Below, in pieces: positions 1 to 7,564 of a DNA stretch of 22,564 nt. The notes under the pieces were generated by a model, which was given only the letters and a program-made list of their open reading frames with translations, was not told the origin of the DNA and ran no database searches. The stretch covers positions 1 to 22,564 of the forward strand of contig JBFXEO010000019.1 of assembly GCA_050180015.1 (NCBI GenBank), given 5' to 3'. This DNA is from JBFXEO01 sp050180015 (GTDB lineage Bacteria; Bacteroidota; Bacteroidia; Bacteroidales; Tenuifilaceae). The stretch's first letter is position 1. Each line of letters begins with the position of its first letter. The translations under genes and the position numbers were made by a program.

Positions 1-1
1 C

Positions 2-904
2 GAGGCATTTGTCCATGCCGGCGATGAGGTGCTGGTAACCGAAATGGAGCACCATTCCAACATTGTTCCGTGGCAATTGCTCTGTGAGCGGAAAGGGGCA
101 ACCTTAAAAATTTTACCTTTTGATGATAATGGCGTTTTACGGGTTGAAATGCTGGATCAACTCATCTCTCCCAAAACCAAGATTTTGGCAGTAACCCATG
201 TTTCCAATACGCTGGGCACAGTTAATCCCATTCAGGAAATTATACAGCTTGCCCATAGGCAAAACATACCTGTTCTTATTGATGGGGCACAGGGCGTTAA
301 ACATGGAGCTATCGATATGCAGGATTTAGATGCCGATTTTTATGTCTTCTCGGGACATAAAACCTATGGGCCAACCGGTATTGGGGTGCTATACGGGAAG
401 GAAGATTTATTGAATCAGATGGTTCCCTGGCAGGGCGGCGGCGATATGATTGCAACCGTATCGTTTGCAAAAACCACATTCAACGAACTGCCCTTTAAAT
501 TTGAAGCGGGAACGGCCAATTATATTGGGGCTGCAGGTTTGGCTACCGCATTGGAGTATTACAGATCGGTTGGAGTGGAAAGGGCTACCGCCCACGAAAC
601 CAATTTGCTGCATTATGCCACTAAAAGGTTACAGGAAATAGAAGGATTACGAATAATAGGAAATGCGCCCGACAAGGCGGCAATTATATCGTTTTTACTT
701 AAAGATATTCATCCTTACGATACCGGGATGATACTCGATAAAATGGGCATCGCTGTTCGAACCGGAAATCATTGTACGCAACCGGTAATTGATCATTTCG
801 GGATAGATGGTACCGTTAGGGCATCGTTTGCATTCTACAATACTTTTGAGGAGATTGACAGAATGGTTGAGGCAATAATTAAAGTTAAGGAGATGTTTGG
901 GTAG
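2..904 (+). CDS. sufS: Cysteine desulfurase SufS, 5' end missing
   Basis: PLP-dependent cysteine desulfurase that removes sulfur from cysteine and passes it, as a persulfide, to SufE and the SufBCD scaffold in the cytoplasm. The reading frame is open from base 2 of the window, so the start lies upstream; about 300 residues are visible of a family length near 405. Visible marks are EMEHHSNIVPW near the left edge, the IDGAQ motif, the PLP-binding lysine in FSGHK (codon at 359-361) and the active-site cysteine in RTGNHCTQP near the C-terminus. The last motif is usually RTGHHC; the Asn is a small deviation. It is followed by sufE and a SufT-like gene in the same direction, which separates it from NifS/IscS. 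The sufBCD genes would be expected to the left but are outside the window. Confidence 0.93.
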   Translation, partial: EAFVHAGDEVLVTEMEHHSNIVPWQLLCERKGATLKILPFDDNGVLRVEMLDQLISPKTKILAVTHVSNTLGTVNPIQEIIQLAHRQNIPVLIDGAQGVKHGAIDMQDLDADFYVFSGHKTYGPTGIGVLYGKEDLLNQMVPWQGGGDMIATVSFAKTTFNELPFKFEAGTANYIGAAGLATALEYYRSVGVERATAHETNLLHYATKRLQEIEGLRIIGNAPDKAAIISFLLKDIHPYDTGMILDKMGIAVRTGNHCTQPVIDHFGIDGTVRASFAFYNTFEEIDRMVEAIIKVKEMFG

Positions 905-1004
905 CTGAAAGCTGATGGTTCCTTCGTTGTTAGATTTAATTTCCACAGGCTATTACCCAACAGCCAAATGACCGCACATACGAACCACCAAACAGGGATA
1001 TTAC

Positions 1005-1012
1005 TATTTTTG
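1005..1012 (+). promoter_or_regulatory. Possible -7 promoter element before sufE
   Basis: TATTTTTG matches the Bacteroidota -7 consensus TAnnTTTG and lies 15 bases before the sufE start. No good -33 TTTG is seen about 20 bases further upstream, so it may be a weak internal promoter or chance in a T-rich stretch. Confidence 0.35.
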
Positions 1013-1027
1013 TAACAAAAAACAGCC

Positions 1028-1459
1028 ATGACAATTAATGAAATACAGGATAGCATTGTTGACGAATTCAGTATGCTTGAGGACTGGATGGATCGCTATC
1101 AGCAGCTAATTGAACTAGGAAAAGATTTACCGCCAATCGACGAAAAAAAGAGAACCGACCAGTATCTGATCAAAGGGTGCCAAAGTAAAGTTTGGCTCGA
1201 TGCCGATCTGGTTGATGGCACAATCCACTTTACCGCCGACAGCGATGCCATTATAACAAAGGGAATCGTTTCCCTCCTTATCAAAATTCTTTCCGGTAAA
1301 ACGCCTAAAGAAATTCTTGACGCCGACCTTTACTTTATCGATAAGATTGGACTAAAGGAAAATTTGTCGCCAACCCGCAGTAACGGCTTGGTGGCAATGG
1401 TTAAGCAGATGCGAATGTATGCACTGGCATATCAGGCTAAAACTAACAAAGCGGAGTAG
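1028..1459 (+). CDS. sufE: Sulfur acceptor protein SufE
   Basis: Accepts the persulfide from SufS on a conserved cysteine and hands it to the SufBCD scaffold. The 143-residue product has the usual family length. The acceptor cysteine is Cys51 in the motif IKGCQSKVW, and the C-terminal part has the family pattern LSPTRSNGL. The ATG at 1028 is preceded by an AT-rich leader and gives an N-terminus (IQDSIVDEFSMLEDWMDRY) that aligns with the family. It lies 123 bases after sufS, in the same direction, and 46 bases before the SufT-like gene. No signal peptide, so cytoplasmic. Confidence 0.94.
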   Translation: MTINEIQDSIVDEFSMLEDWMDRYQQLIELGKDLPPIDEKKRTDQYLIKGCQSKVWLDADLVDGTIHFTADSDAIITKGIVSLLIKILSGKTPKEILDADLYFIDKIGLKENLSPTRSNGLVAMVKQMRMYALAYQAKTNKAE

Positions 1460-1505
1460 AACCTTTCCGGTAAATGCCTGTTTTAATACCATAAATAATA
1501 GTAAA

Positions 1506-1826
1506 ATGGAACTACGAGACGAACTGGCCATACAAACCGATATAGTAAAAACACTCAAAAACATTTACGACCCTGAAATACCCGTGAACATTTACGATTT
1601 AGGTTTGATTTACGAAATTGATGTTGACGAGAACCGCAAAGTTACGGTTACAATGACCCTTACCGCACCCAACTGTCCCCTCGCCGACGAGGTCGTGGAG
1701 GAAGTTCAACAAAAATTATCAGAAATTGAAGGCGTAACAAGCGTTGAGGTTATTTTAACCTTTGACCCACCCTGGGATAAAAGCCGCATGAGCGACGAAG
1801 CCATGCTGGAGCTCGGGTTTCTGTAG
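1506..1826 (+). CDS. SufT/MIP18-family (DUF59) Fe-S assembly protein
   Basis: A 106-residue protein of the MIP18/DUF59 family, whose members help in maturation or transfer of Fe-S clusters; stand-alone copies in suf loci are often called SufT. Visible marks are DPEIPVNIYDLGL (residues 22-34), the TAPNCP motif with the conserved Cys57, and a family-like C-terminus with DPPW. I start it at the ATG at 1506. The frame stays open further upstream to a TTG at 1419 inside sufE, but that extension overlaps sufE and does not resemble the family. It is the last gene of the visible suf operon; a small inverted repeat overlaps its stop codon. A role in Fe-S assembly is inferred from family and context. 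Confidence 0.85.
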   Translation: MELRDELAIQTDIVKTLKNIYDPEIPVNIYDLGLIYEIDVDENRKVTVTMTLTAPNCPLADEVVEEVQQKLSEIEGVTSVEVILTFDPPWDKSRMSDEAMLELGFL

Positions 1827-1838
1827 CAGCATTGCTAC
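1823..1838 (+). repeat. Short inverted repeat at the stop of the SufT-like gene
   Basis: GTAGCA and TGCTAC form a perfect 6-bp stem with a 4-base loop, starting just before the stop codon. No run of T follows, so an intrinsic terminator is doubtful. It could still stabilise the 3' end of the suf transcript. Confidence 0.3.
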
Positions 1839-1888
1839 TCTACAATGCAATAAAAGCAACCAAATTAATACCGAGAATAAATCCTGAC

Positions 1889-1908
1889 AGGTTTTGGGCT
1901 AAAAACCT
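1889..1908. terminator. Possible bidirectional terminator hairpin
   Basis: AGGTTTT and AAAACCT form a 7-bp stem around a 6-base loop in the short gap between the convergent SufT-like gene and the DUF4252 gene. Because the stem is A/T at its centre, either strand could act as a weak terminator. The flanking CTGACAGG resembles an intergenic hairpin type common in Bacteroidota; that comparison is from memory. Confidence 0.35.
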
Positions 1909-1946
1909 ATTATGGTTAAAAGGCAATTGATTTCTAACCCTCAAAG

Positions 1947-2456
1947 CTACTTTTCGTTCTCCAGCTTTCGCAACAACGATAAATAGTTTTTATCGTCACC
2001 GGTTGACGCTCCCAGCTTCGAAAGTTCTTCGCGGGTAAAACTGCCATTAATCGTCAGCAACACCTCCTCATCGGTATTATCTACATGCAGAACAAAATCC
2101 GATATTAAATCGCCCTTCTGCTTTACGTAGAAATTAACAACATCATCGCCATCCTGTACCTGCATAAGATTCTTAAAGCTATCATTTTTAATACCCCGTA
2201 AAATCTCATCGGAAAAATCTTTACCCTTATTCTTGGATACCAGTATCTTTATGCTTTTAAATTTCTCCGACAACCCCTCCGGCTCCTTATCATCGGGATC
2301 AAGTGCCGCTACAAGCTCTAAAAACTCCGGGCCAATGCTTACTGCCGTATAGCCTGTTTTGCCGGCATAGGAACCGTACATTTTATCGCTAAAATCTTGA
2401 GCATAAACGGTTGCTGAAGCAATTACAGCTACCAGGCATAATATTATTTTTTTCAT
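1947..2456 (-). CDS. DUF4252 family exported protein
   Basis: A 169-residue protein with a clear Sec signal peptide (MKKIILCLVAVIASATVYAQ, cleavage likely after YA or AQ). The mature part matches the DUF4252 pattern: an early segment on disulfide-free soluble fold, the IKILVSKNKGKDF strand, an NLMQVQDGDDVVNFYVK segment and a C-terminal LLTINGSFTREELSKL. DUF4252 proteins are found in Bacteroidota, often near ECF sigma factors, and their function is not known. No lipobox is present, so the protein is probably periplasmic. It is convergent with the suf genes and divergent from the permease gene. No sigma factor is next to it here, and I saw no strong promoter in its 134-base upstream gap. Confidence 0.75.
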   Translation of the reverse strand: MKKIILCLVAVIASATVYAQDFSDKMYGSYAGKTGYTAVSIGPEFLELVAALDPDDKEPEGLSEKFKSIKILVSKNKGKDFSDEILRGIKNDSFKNLMQVQDGDDVVNFYVKQKGDLISDFVLHVDNTDEEVLLTINGSFTREELSKLGASTGDDKNYLSLLRKLENEK

Positions 2457-2590
2457 GGCAATTGAATTTTAGTTCAACCATAACGACGAGCCCATCCCGC
2501 CTTTTGCTGCTTTAAGCTCTTTTTCTCCACTAAAATACTAAATCAGCATTCCATTTTTCTTGCTATATTGCAATCCCTAAACTGTGACGG

Positions 2591-3493
2591 TTGAGAAATC
2601 AGCAAAAATCATACTTATATGCCTCTCTGGTTGTCCTATTCTGGGGTACCTCGGCTGCTGCCTTTAAGATTGGGCTCAGGTATTTGAACTACATTCAGCT
2701 ACTTTTTTGGTCATCGCTCACGGCCACTGTCATTCTGTTCGCCACATTGCTAGTACAGGGCAAAAAAAACGAATTGCTATCGACAACGCCGAAGCAGCTG
2801 ATGCTATCATCAATCCAGGGCTTCCTTAACCCCTTCCTTTACTACTTCATACTGTTCAAGGCTTACAGCCTTTTGCCCGCGCAGGTTGCCCAACCCTTAA
2901 ACTATGTTTGGCCTATTGTTCTGGTTCTGCTTGCAGCGTTGTTCCCTGGGCAAAGATTACACTGGTACGACTTTGCCGCTTTACTAATGAGTTTTGTTGG
3001 GGTAACGTTTATCTCATCGCAGGGAAACATCAATATATTCAAAGGCAGTAACCCCTTGGGTGTTTCCCTGGCCCTTGCCAGCTCCATTGTTTGGGCATCG
3101 TTCTGGATTATTAACATTCACGATAAAAATCGGGACGAAGTGGTAAAACTTTTTTTAAGCTTTGCATTTGCAACGTTACTGTGTATTTTCCCAACAATTG
3201 TATCCCATGGATTTTATAGGATGCCGGCAAATGGAATTCTGGCCTCTGTTTACATTGGAACTTTTGAAATGGGGATTACCTTTGTTCTTTGGCTAAAAGC
3301 CCTGAAGTATGCGGCCAGCACGGCCAGGTTAAGTAATTTTTCCTACCTGGTACCTTTTGTGGCACTTGTGTTTATTAGCATCATTCTCCACGAAAAGGTT
3401 ATATGGACAACTATTCTGGGGCTAATTGTAATTATTGGGGCAATACTTTTTCAGCAATACTTTGGAAACAAAAAAACTAGAAATTTACAGTAA
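2591..3493 (+). CDS. EamA/DMT-superfamily inner-membrane permease
   Basis: A 300-residue hydrophobic protein with about ten predicted membrane segments in two EamA halves, typical of the drug/metabolite transporter superfamily. The first half opens with YASLVVLFWGTSAAAFKIG, a common EamA start, and the second with SLALASSIVWASFWI. Substrate cannot be predicted; members export amino acids, sugars or other metabolites. The only plausible start is a TTG at 2591: there is an in-frame TGA only two codons upstream, and no ATG or GTG in frame near the expected N-terminus. A sequencing error upstream is possible but not needed. It is divergent from the DUF4252 gene and followed, after about 90 bases, by the S41 protease in the same direction. 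Confidence 0.85.
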   Translation: MRNQQKSYLYASLVVLFWGTSAAAFKIGLRYLNYIQLLFWSSLTATVILFATLLVQGKKNELLSTTPKQLMLSSIQGFLNPFLYYFILFKAYSLLPAQVAQPLNYVWPIVLVLLAALFPGQRLHWYDFAALLMSFVGVTFISSQGNINIFKGSNPLGVSLALASSIVWASFWIINIHDKNRDEVVKLFLSFAFATLLCIFPTIVSHGFYRMPANGILASVYIGTFEMGITFVLWLKALKYAASTARLSNFSYLVPFVALVFISIILHEKVIWTTILGLIVIIGAILFQQYFGNKKTRNLQ

Positions 3494-3582
3494 CGGGATA
3501 TGTAACATTAACTGAACGAAAACATACTAGGGTAATTTTTTTGTCGGTTGTATATAGTATATTCGCCAATAAATCTGAGTAC

Positions 3583-4851
3583 ATGAAAAGGCTAAAAACA
3601 CTTTTACCAATTTTTATTGTCATTATAGCGCTCACCGCATGTGATGACGACGACAACAATAATGGTAAAAACATTGACGTAAACCAGGAACTTCTGAATT
3701 TAATGGACAGCTACTACCTTTGGTACAACCAGATGCCAGTAGTTAACCCGCAGGATTACAGCAATCCTGCTGAATTGATGGATGCTTTAAGGGTAAATCC
3801 TCCGGATAAATGGAGCTACGTGACCACCCGCGCTGAATTTGAGGCTTACTACAACCAAGCCGCATACGTGGGTTTTGGGTTTGGATCGGGGTTCGATGCC
3901 GATGGTAATTTGTACATCAGCTTTGTTTTTAAAAGTTCTCCGCTCGCCGCCGAAGGGGTTGGAAGGGGTTGGCAAATCCTCACTATTGATGGAGAAACCC
4001 CAACCACCAATAACTATTCCGATTTGATAGGCGCAAGCGAGGTTGGCGTTAGCAAAACATTCGTGTTCAAATCCCCCGGGGGAGAAAATTATGAATACAC
4101 CTTCACTAAAAATGAAATATCCATGAATACCGTGCTATTCGACTCCGTTTATACCTATGGCACTTCTAAAGTGGGATATTTTGTACTGGAAAGTTTTATA
4201 GACAAAACTAAAGAGGAACTTAATACCGTGTTCTCAAACTTTAAGTCGGCAGGAGTTAATGAACTAATTGTTGATTTAAGGTACAACGGGGGTGGAGAAG
4301 TGATTGTATCAAAATACCTCGCAAACCTAATTGGCGGAAGCGTTGCTTTCGGTAAAGTGTATGCAACCTCGGCCCATAACGATAAACATTCAGACCTTAA
4401 CTGCTCGTACCTGTTTTCCGCTGAATCTAATTCCTTATCGTTAAACAGGGTAATATTCATCACAACTAGCGGCACTGCCTCTGCCAGCGAACTGGTTATA
4501 AACGGCCTGAAACCCTTTATGGATGTTGCGCTGGTAGGCGAAAACACCCACGGAAAACCGGTAGGAATGTACATCTTTACATTTAACGACCCGGATATAG
4601 ACTGGGCATTTGTACCCGTTTGCTTTAGCATGTACAATGCCAATAACGAAGGGGACTACTACAACGGTCTTCAGGTTACCGTTGCTGCAAATGATGATAT
4701 TCTGGTACCATTTGGCGATACCGACGAAAGCAGTTTAAATGCTTCACTGTCTTACCTAGGAGTTACAACAAAAGGCAATACGGCAAAAAGTATCAAACCA
4801 TTCCATTCAATTGTAGGGAAAGGCCTAAAAGCCGAAATTGGTGCTTGGTAA
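3583..4851 (+). CDS. S41 family (C-terminal processing-like) peptidase lipoprotein
   Basis: A 422-residue serine protease of the CTP/tricorn-like S41 family. The N-terminus is a lipoprotein signal with lipobox LTAC (Cys20), followed at once by four Asp, an acidic stretch that in Bacteroidota often marks export to the cell surface. Residues about 33-90 fit the S41 N-terminal helical domain, about 95-170 a PDZ-like domain, and 195-350 the protease core with DLRYNGGG (231-238). The Ser-Lys dyad is Ser300 in TSGTASASELV and Lys325 in HGKPVG; the 25-residue spacing equals that in known CTP enzymes. The ATG at 3583 is chosen over the open frame from TTG 3541 because it gives a correct signal peptide. 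Substrate is unknown. It is followed by ruvC, which is probably separately transcribed. Confidence 0.9.
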   Translation: MKRLKTLLPIFIVIIALTACDDDDNNNGKNIDVNQELLNLMDSYYLWYNQMPVVNPQDYSNPAELMDALRVNPPDKWSYVTTRAEFEAYYNQAAYVGFGFGSGFDADGNLYISFVFKSSPLAAEGVGRGWQILTIDGETPTTNNYSDLIGASEVGVSKTFVFKSPGGENYEYTFTKNEISMNTVLFDSVYTYGTSKVGYFVLESFIDKTKEELNTVFSNFKSAGVNELIVDLRYNGGGEVIVSKYLANLIGGSVAFGKVYATSAHNDKHSDLNCSYLFSAESNSLSLNRVIFITTSGTASASELVINGLKPFMDVALVGENTHGKPVGMYIFTFNDPDIDWAFVPVCFSMYNANNEGDYYNGLQVTVAANDDILVPFGDTDESSLNASLSYLGVTTKGNTAKSIKPFHSIVGKGLKAEIGAW

Positions 4852-4903
4852 AATTTGGTTGATAGCTACGGTATTGCACGGCATAGGTACTTAGCCTTCG
4901 GGC

Positions 4904-4917
4904 AAAGTTAACTTTTG
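4904..4917. promoter_or_regulatory. Perfect palindrome overlapping a -7-like box before ruvC
   Basis: AAAGTTAACTTT (4904-4915) is a perfect 12-base palindrome. It overlaps TAACTTTTG (4909-4917), which is the Bacteroidota -7 box with one extra T, 15 bases before the ruvC ATG. An operator over the promoter or chance are both possible. A small GCC-TTCG-GGC hairpin lies just upstream at 4894-4903. Confidence 0.3.
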
Positions 4918-4932
4918 AATTTGGGGCTCATC

Positions 4933-5511
4933 ATGCTTTCCTCTGAAGAAAATAACGAAAAGGTAATTCTGGGAATTGACCCCGGAACCAATATCCTTGG
5001 GTATGGAATTATCAGGGGGCAGGGTAAAAACACCATACAACTTATAGTACTGGGTGTTATTGAGCTTGGAAAGTACGGCGACCACTACCTAAAGTTAAAA
5101 ACAATCTACGAGCGGGTTCAGCATTTAGTAGATCAGTACCTACCCGACGAGGTTGCCATTGAAGCTCCATTCTACGGTAAAAATGTGCAAAGTATGCTTA
5201 AACTTGGGCGGGCTCAGGGTGTAGCCATGGCCGCGGTACTCTCCCGTTCCATTCCCATTTTTGAGTATGCGCCCCGTAAAATAAAACAATCGATAACCGG
5301 AATGGGAAACGCATCGAAGGAGCAAGTTGCGGCCATGCTTAAAACCATTCTAAACCAGAAAGATTTCTCGCAGGAATACCTTGATGCAACCGATGGGCTT
5401 GCCGCTGCTGTCTGTCATTTTTACCAGCAGAACAATGCGCTGGGAGGCAACGGAAAAGCATCAAGCTGGGCAGAATTTGCCAAACGTAATCCCGGTAGAA
5501 TTAAGAGTTGA
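4933..5511 (+). CDS. ruvC: Holliday junction resolvase RuvC
   Basis: Endonuclease that cuts Holliday junctions with RuvAB to complete homologous recombination and repair. The 192-residue protein has all four catalytic acids: Asp16 in GIDPGT, Glu77 in AIEAPFYGKN, and Asp151 and Asp154 in LDATDGLAAAVCH. The fold of the RNase H-like family and the family length (about 160-195) fit. I start it at the ATG at 4933; the frame is open to a TTG at 4915, but that lies in the palindrome and -7-like box. ruvA and ruvB are not beside it; its neighbours are envelope genes. The C-terminal tail (about 25 residues after the last helix) is basic and somewhat longer than in E. coli. Confidence 0.95.
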   Translation: MLSSEENNEKVILGIDPGTNILGYGIIRGQGKNTIQLIVLGVIELGKYGDHYLKLKTIYERVQHLVDQYLPDEVAIEAPFYGKNVQSMLKLGRAQGVAMAAVLSRSIPIFEYAPRKIKQSITGMGNASKEQVAAMLKTILNQKDFSQEYLDATDGLAAAVCHFYQQNNALGGNGKASSWAEFAKRNPGRIKS

Positions 5512-5540
5512 GACTATTTAGCAGAAAAATTATAACTTTG
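5508..5540 (+). promoter_or_regulatory. Promoter of the DUF3124 lipoprotein gene
   Basis: TAACTTTG (5533-5540) is an exact TAnnTTTG -7 box, with TTGA (5508-5511) at a 21-base spacer as a weak -33 box. It lies over the end of ruvC and 24 bases before the ATG at 5565, which supports that start and separate transcription from ruvC. Confidence 0.5.
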
Positions 5541-5564
5541 ATTACGCCAACCAAAAAATTCAGC

Positions 5565-6080
5565 ATGACAATGAAATACAGGTATATTCTTCTCCTATCG
5601 CTAATCTCGCTCAACTCCTGCGATAGCCCGAATGGTACAAGCTCATCCAATCCCACTAGCTGGAAAAAACATGAAGCCATACTGCCCGGCCAGGACTCAT
5701 TATTCTACGGTAAAACCTATTTGCCCGTATATTCACGAATATATCAGCAGCACAAAAACAAAACCTACAACCTAACAGTTACGGTCAGCTTAAGAAATAT
5801 TTCCCTAACCGACACCGTGTACGTTTTAACAGCGGAATACTTCAATACCGAAGGAGATTTTATCAGGAGCTATTTCAGCAAACCCATCCAATTAAAACCG
5901 CTGGAAACCGCTGATATTATCATTGACGAAACAGATAACGAGGGCGGAACCGGTGGCAACTTTATCTTTAATTGGGCGGTAAAGGACAAAAATGTTGAAC
6001 CTCTCTTTGAAGCAGTAATGATTTCAACAACAGGTCAGCAGGGAATGTCGTTTTTAACAAGAGGGATTATAATACAGTGA
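5565..6080 (+). CDS. DUF3124 domain lipoprotein
   Basis: A 171-residue lipoprotein. The signal peptide is short and hydrophobic with lipobox LNSC (Cys19), then a Ser/Asn/Pro-rich linker to about residue 40. The rest matches DUF3124: YLPVYSRIY, LTVTVSLRNIS, PIQLKPLETADIIIDETD, GGTGGNFIFNW and a C-terminal EAVMIST plus SFLTRGIII. This pattern suggests an all-beta immunoglobulin-like domain. Its function is not known in any organism I can name. I start it at the ATG at 5565 because it gives the signal peptide and sits just after a good promoter; the frame is open up to a TTG at 5508 that overlaps the ruvC stop. The next gene, 233 bases on, is another lipoprotein. Confidence 0.83.
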   Translation: MTMKYRYILLLSLISLNSCDSPNGTSSSNPTSWKKHEAILPGQDSLFYGKTYLPVYSRIYQQHKNKTYNLTVTVSLRNISLTDTVYVLTAEYFNTEGDFIRSYFSKPIQLKPLETADIIIDETDNEGGTGGNFIFNWAVKDKNVEPLFEAVMISTTGQQGMSFLTRGIIIQ

Positions 6081-6270
6081 TCATCAGGAATATAACATTA
6101 ATTCAATTGATTTTCAGCATGTAACTCGAATTTAACTTTCTCATGTCCTCCAATACCTTCAGAGCCAATACAACGCACCAATAGAAAACCCTGATCGGCA
6201 AGACATTTCAAAACCAAAAGTCGAAACGCTTTAAAGTTTTCTTAAATAAACGGTATTGAATAACTTTTTA

Positions 6271-6278
6271 TACTTTTG
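6271..6278 (+). promoter_or_regulatory. -7 promoter element before the DUF362 ferredoxin gene
   Basis: TACTTTTG is an exact TAnnTTTG match, 35 bases before the ATG at 6314. No TTTG is present at the -33 position. Confidence 0.5.
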
Positions 6279-6313
6279 AAGTAATCACATTAACCCTTAA
6301 TCAAAAAATTTAT

Positions 6314-7417
6314 ATGAAAAAGCTACTGCTTGTACTTATTGGTACCCTAACACTCTCAGCCTGCTCCAGTCAAAAGGATGAAGCAACAGTGTATTTCACC
6401 GACCAGATTACCCCTGAAGGCTTTATGAAAATATATCAAACCATATCGGATAACCTTGAGGGGAAGGTTGGCGTTAAGGTTCATTTTGGCGAAGAGGGGA
6501 ATACCTACTATGTAAAACCGGAGCTATTTAAAAACATTGTGCTCGACTGTAAGGGGACTTTCATTGAAACCAACGTCCTATACAAAAGCCCGAGACAGCA
6601 AACCAGTAGCCACATTGCACTGGCAAAAAGTCATGGATTCACGTATGCTCCTATAGATATTTTAGATGCACAGGGAGAATTAGCTATCGAGAATGTGGAT
6701 AACTGTCAGCATTACAAAAAGTTTTTTGTTGGAAAAAACCTCGATAGCTACAACTCATTCCTTATCATTTCCCATTTTAAGGGACACGGCTCATCGGGTT
6801 TTGGCGGTGCCATAAAGAATATTTCCATGGGGTTTGCCACCCCAAAGGGTAAGCTGGCCATGCACAGGAATAATTTTCCCGTATGCGATAAAAAACGGTG
6901 CATCAACTGCGACAGCTGCGCCATTCAGTGTCCGGTAAACGCCATAAAAACCAACCCCTTCACCCTAGATGTTGAAAAATGTATTGGCTGTGGAAAATGT
7001 ATCGAGGTTTGCCCCAACGATGCGCTACGTTATCCCAGGGAAAAGGAAGATATGCAAACCATATTCTGTGAGCGGCTGGTAGAATATGCCAAGGCCATAC
7101 ACGACAGGTATAAAAAGATGGTTTACATAAATGTTTTGGTTGATATATCTACATCATGCGATTGCTCAAGAAACCCGGGAAAGCCCTTTGTCCCCAACAT
7201 TGGGATATTGGCCTCAACCGATATTGTTGCCATTGAAAAAGCCAGCCACGATCTGGTGGCCAAAGCGCATCATTGTGCCGATCCATTCCTGGCGGCATCC
7301 AATGCCAGCGGACTCCGTCAGATTGAATATGCCTACAGCCTGGGCCTGGGGCAAAAAAACTACAGGCTAATAAACATCGACACCAACGAAACAACAACTG
7401 TTAAAACAAAGCTGTAA
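6314..7417 (+). CDS. DUF362-type 2x[4Fe-4S] protein with lipoprotein signal
   Basis: A 367-residue protein. Residues about 25-180 and 255-350 match the DUF362 fold, with HFGEEGN, ETNVLY, SHFKGHGSSGFGGAIKN and a C-terminal HHCADPFLAAS. Inserted between them is a ferredoxin-like segment with two Cys sets: 196, 199, 202, 206 (CINCDSCAIQCP) and 223, 226, 229, 233 (CIGCGKCIEVCP), each able to bind one [4Fe-4S] cluster. Proteins of this type are usually annotated only as DUF362/4Fe-4S; the reaction is not established. The N-terminus is a clear lipoprotein signal with lipobox LSAC (Cys17), followed by SSQKDE, which resembles the Bacteroidota surface-export signal. An Fe-S protein exported unfolded through Sec would be unusual. 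An alternative is a misread N-terminus, but there is no other start near the DUF362 domain. Confidence 0.82.
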   Translation: MKKLLLVLIGTLTLSACSSQKDEATVYFTDQITPEGFMKIYQTISDNLEGKVGVKVHFGEEGNTYYVKPELFKNIVLDCKGTFIETNVLYKSPRQQTSSHIALAKSHGFTYAPIDILDAQGELAIENVDNCQHYKKFFVGKNLDSYNSFLIISHFKGHGSSGFGGAIKNISMGFATPKGKLAMHRNNFPVCDKKRCINCDSCAIQCPVNAIKTNPFTLDVEKCIGCGKCIEVCPNDALRYPREKEDMQTIFCERLVEYAKAIHDRYKKMVYINVLVDISTSCDCSRNPGKPFVPNIGILASTDIVAIEKASHDLVAKAHHCADPFLAASNASGLRQIEYAYSLGLGQKNYRLINIDTNETTTVKTKL

Positions 7418-7456
7418 ACTTACGGGTCACCCAGCTGAATCATCCTTTTTAGCTAG

Positions 7457-7493
7457 GGTGTCATCCTGAGTTATTTCCCCGAGCCCGTTGAAG
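7457..7493 (+). repeat. Possible fragment of a dispersed TGTCATCCTGAG-type repeat
   Basis: GTGTCATCCTGAG, then about 15 bases, then GAGCCCGTTGAAGCA. The two ends resemble a small intergenic repeat of the TGTCATNCTGAG...GAAGCA type that is scattered in many bacterial genomes. A related segment in the other orientation lies at 20951-20999. The match is from memory. Confidence 0.35.
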
Positions 7494-7564
7494 CAAAAAT
7501 AAAAAACCGAGCACGGCAAAGCTGATGATTTAAGCAAACTGGCATTTTTCAGCCGAACAACAGG

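Noticed and set aside
835..1056. Minus-strand frame with a hydrophobic translation, like a small membrane protein
   Set aside because: It overlaps the end of sufS and start of sufE on the other strand and crosses the AT-rich gap, which gives hydrophobic codons by chance; no start context.
1419..1505. Longer form of the SufT-like gene starting inside sufE
   Set aside because: The extra 29 residues do not fit the DUF59 family and overlap sufE; the ATG at 1506 gives the normal length.
4155..4643. Open minus-strand frame of 162 codons
   Set aside because: It is opposite the catalytic core of the S41 protease and is explained by codon use of that gene.
5508..5564. Overlap of ruvC with a longer form of the DUF3124 gene
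   Set aside because: The extension would put 19 residues before the lipoprotein signal and spans the promoter; the ATG at 5565 is better.
7438..7530. AATCATC and GATGATT as arms of an inverted repeat
   Set aside because: Short arms about 80 bases apart with no further pairing; expected by chance.
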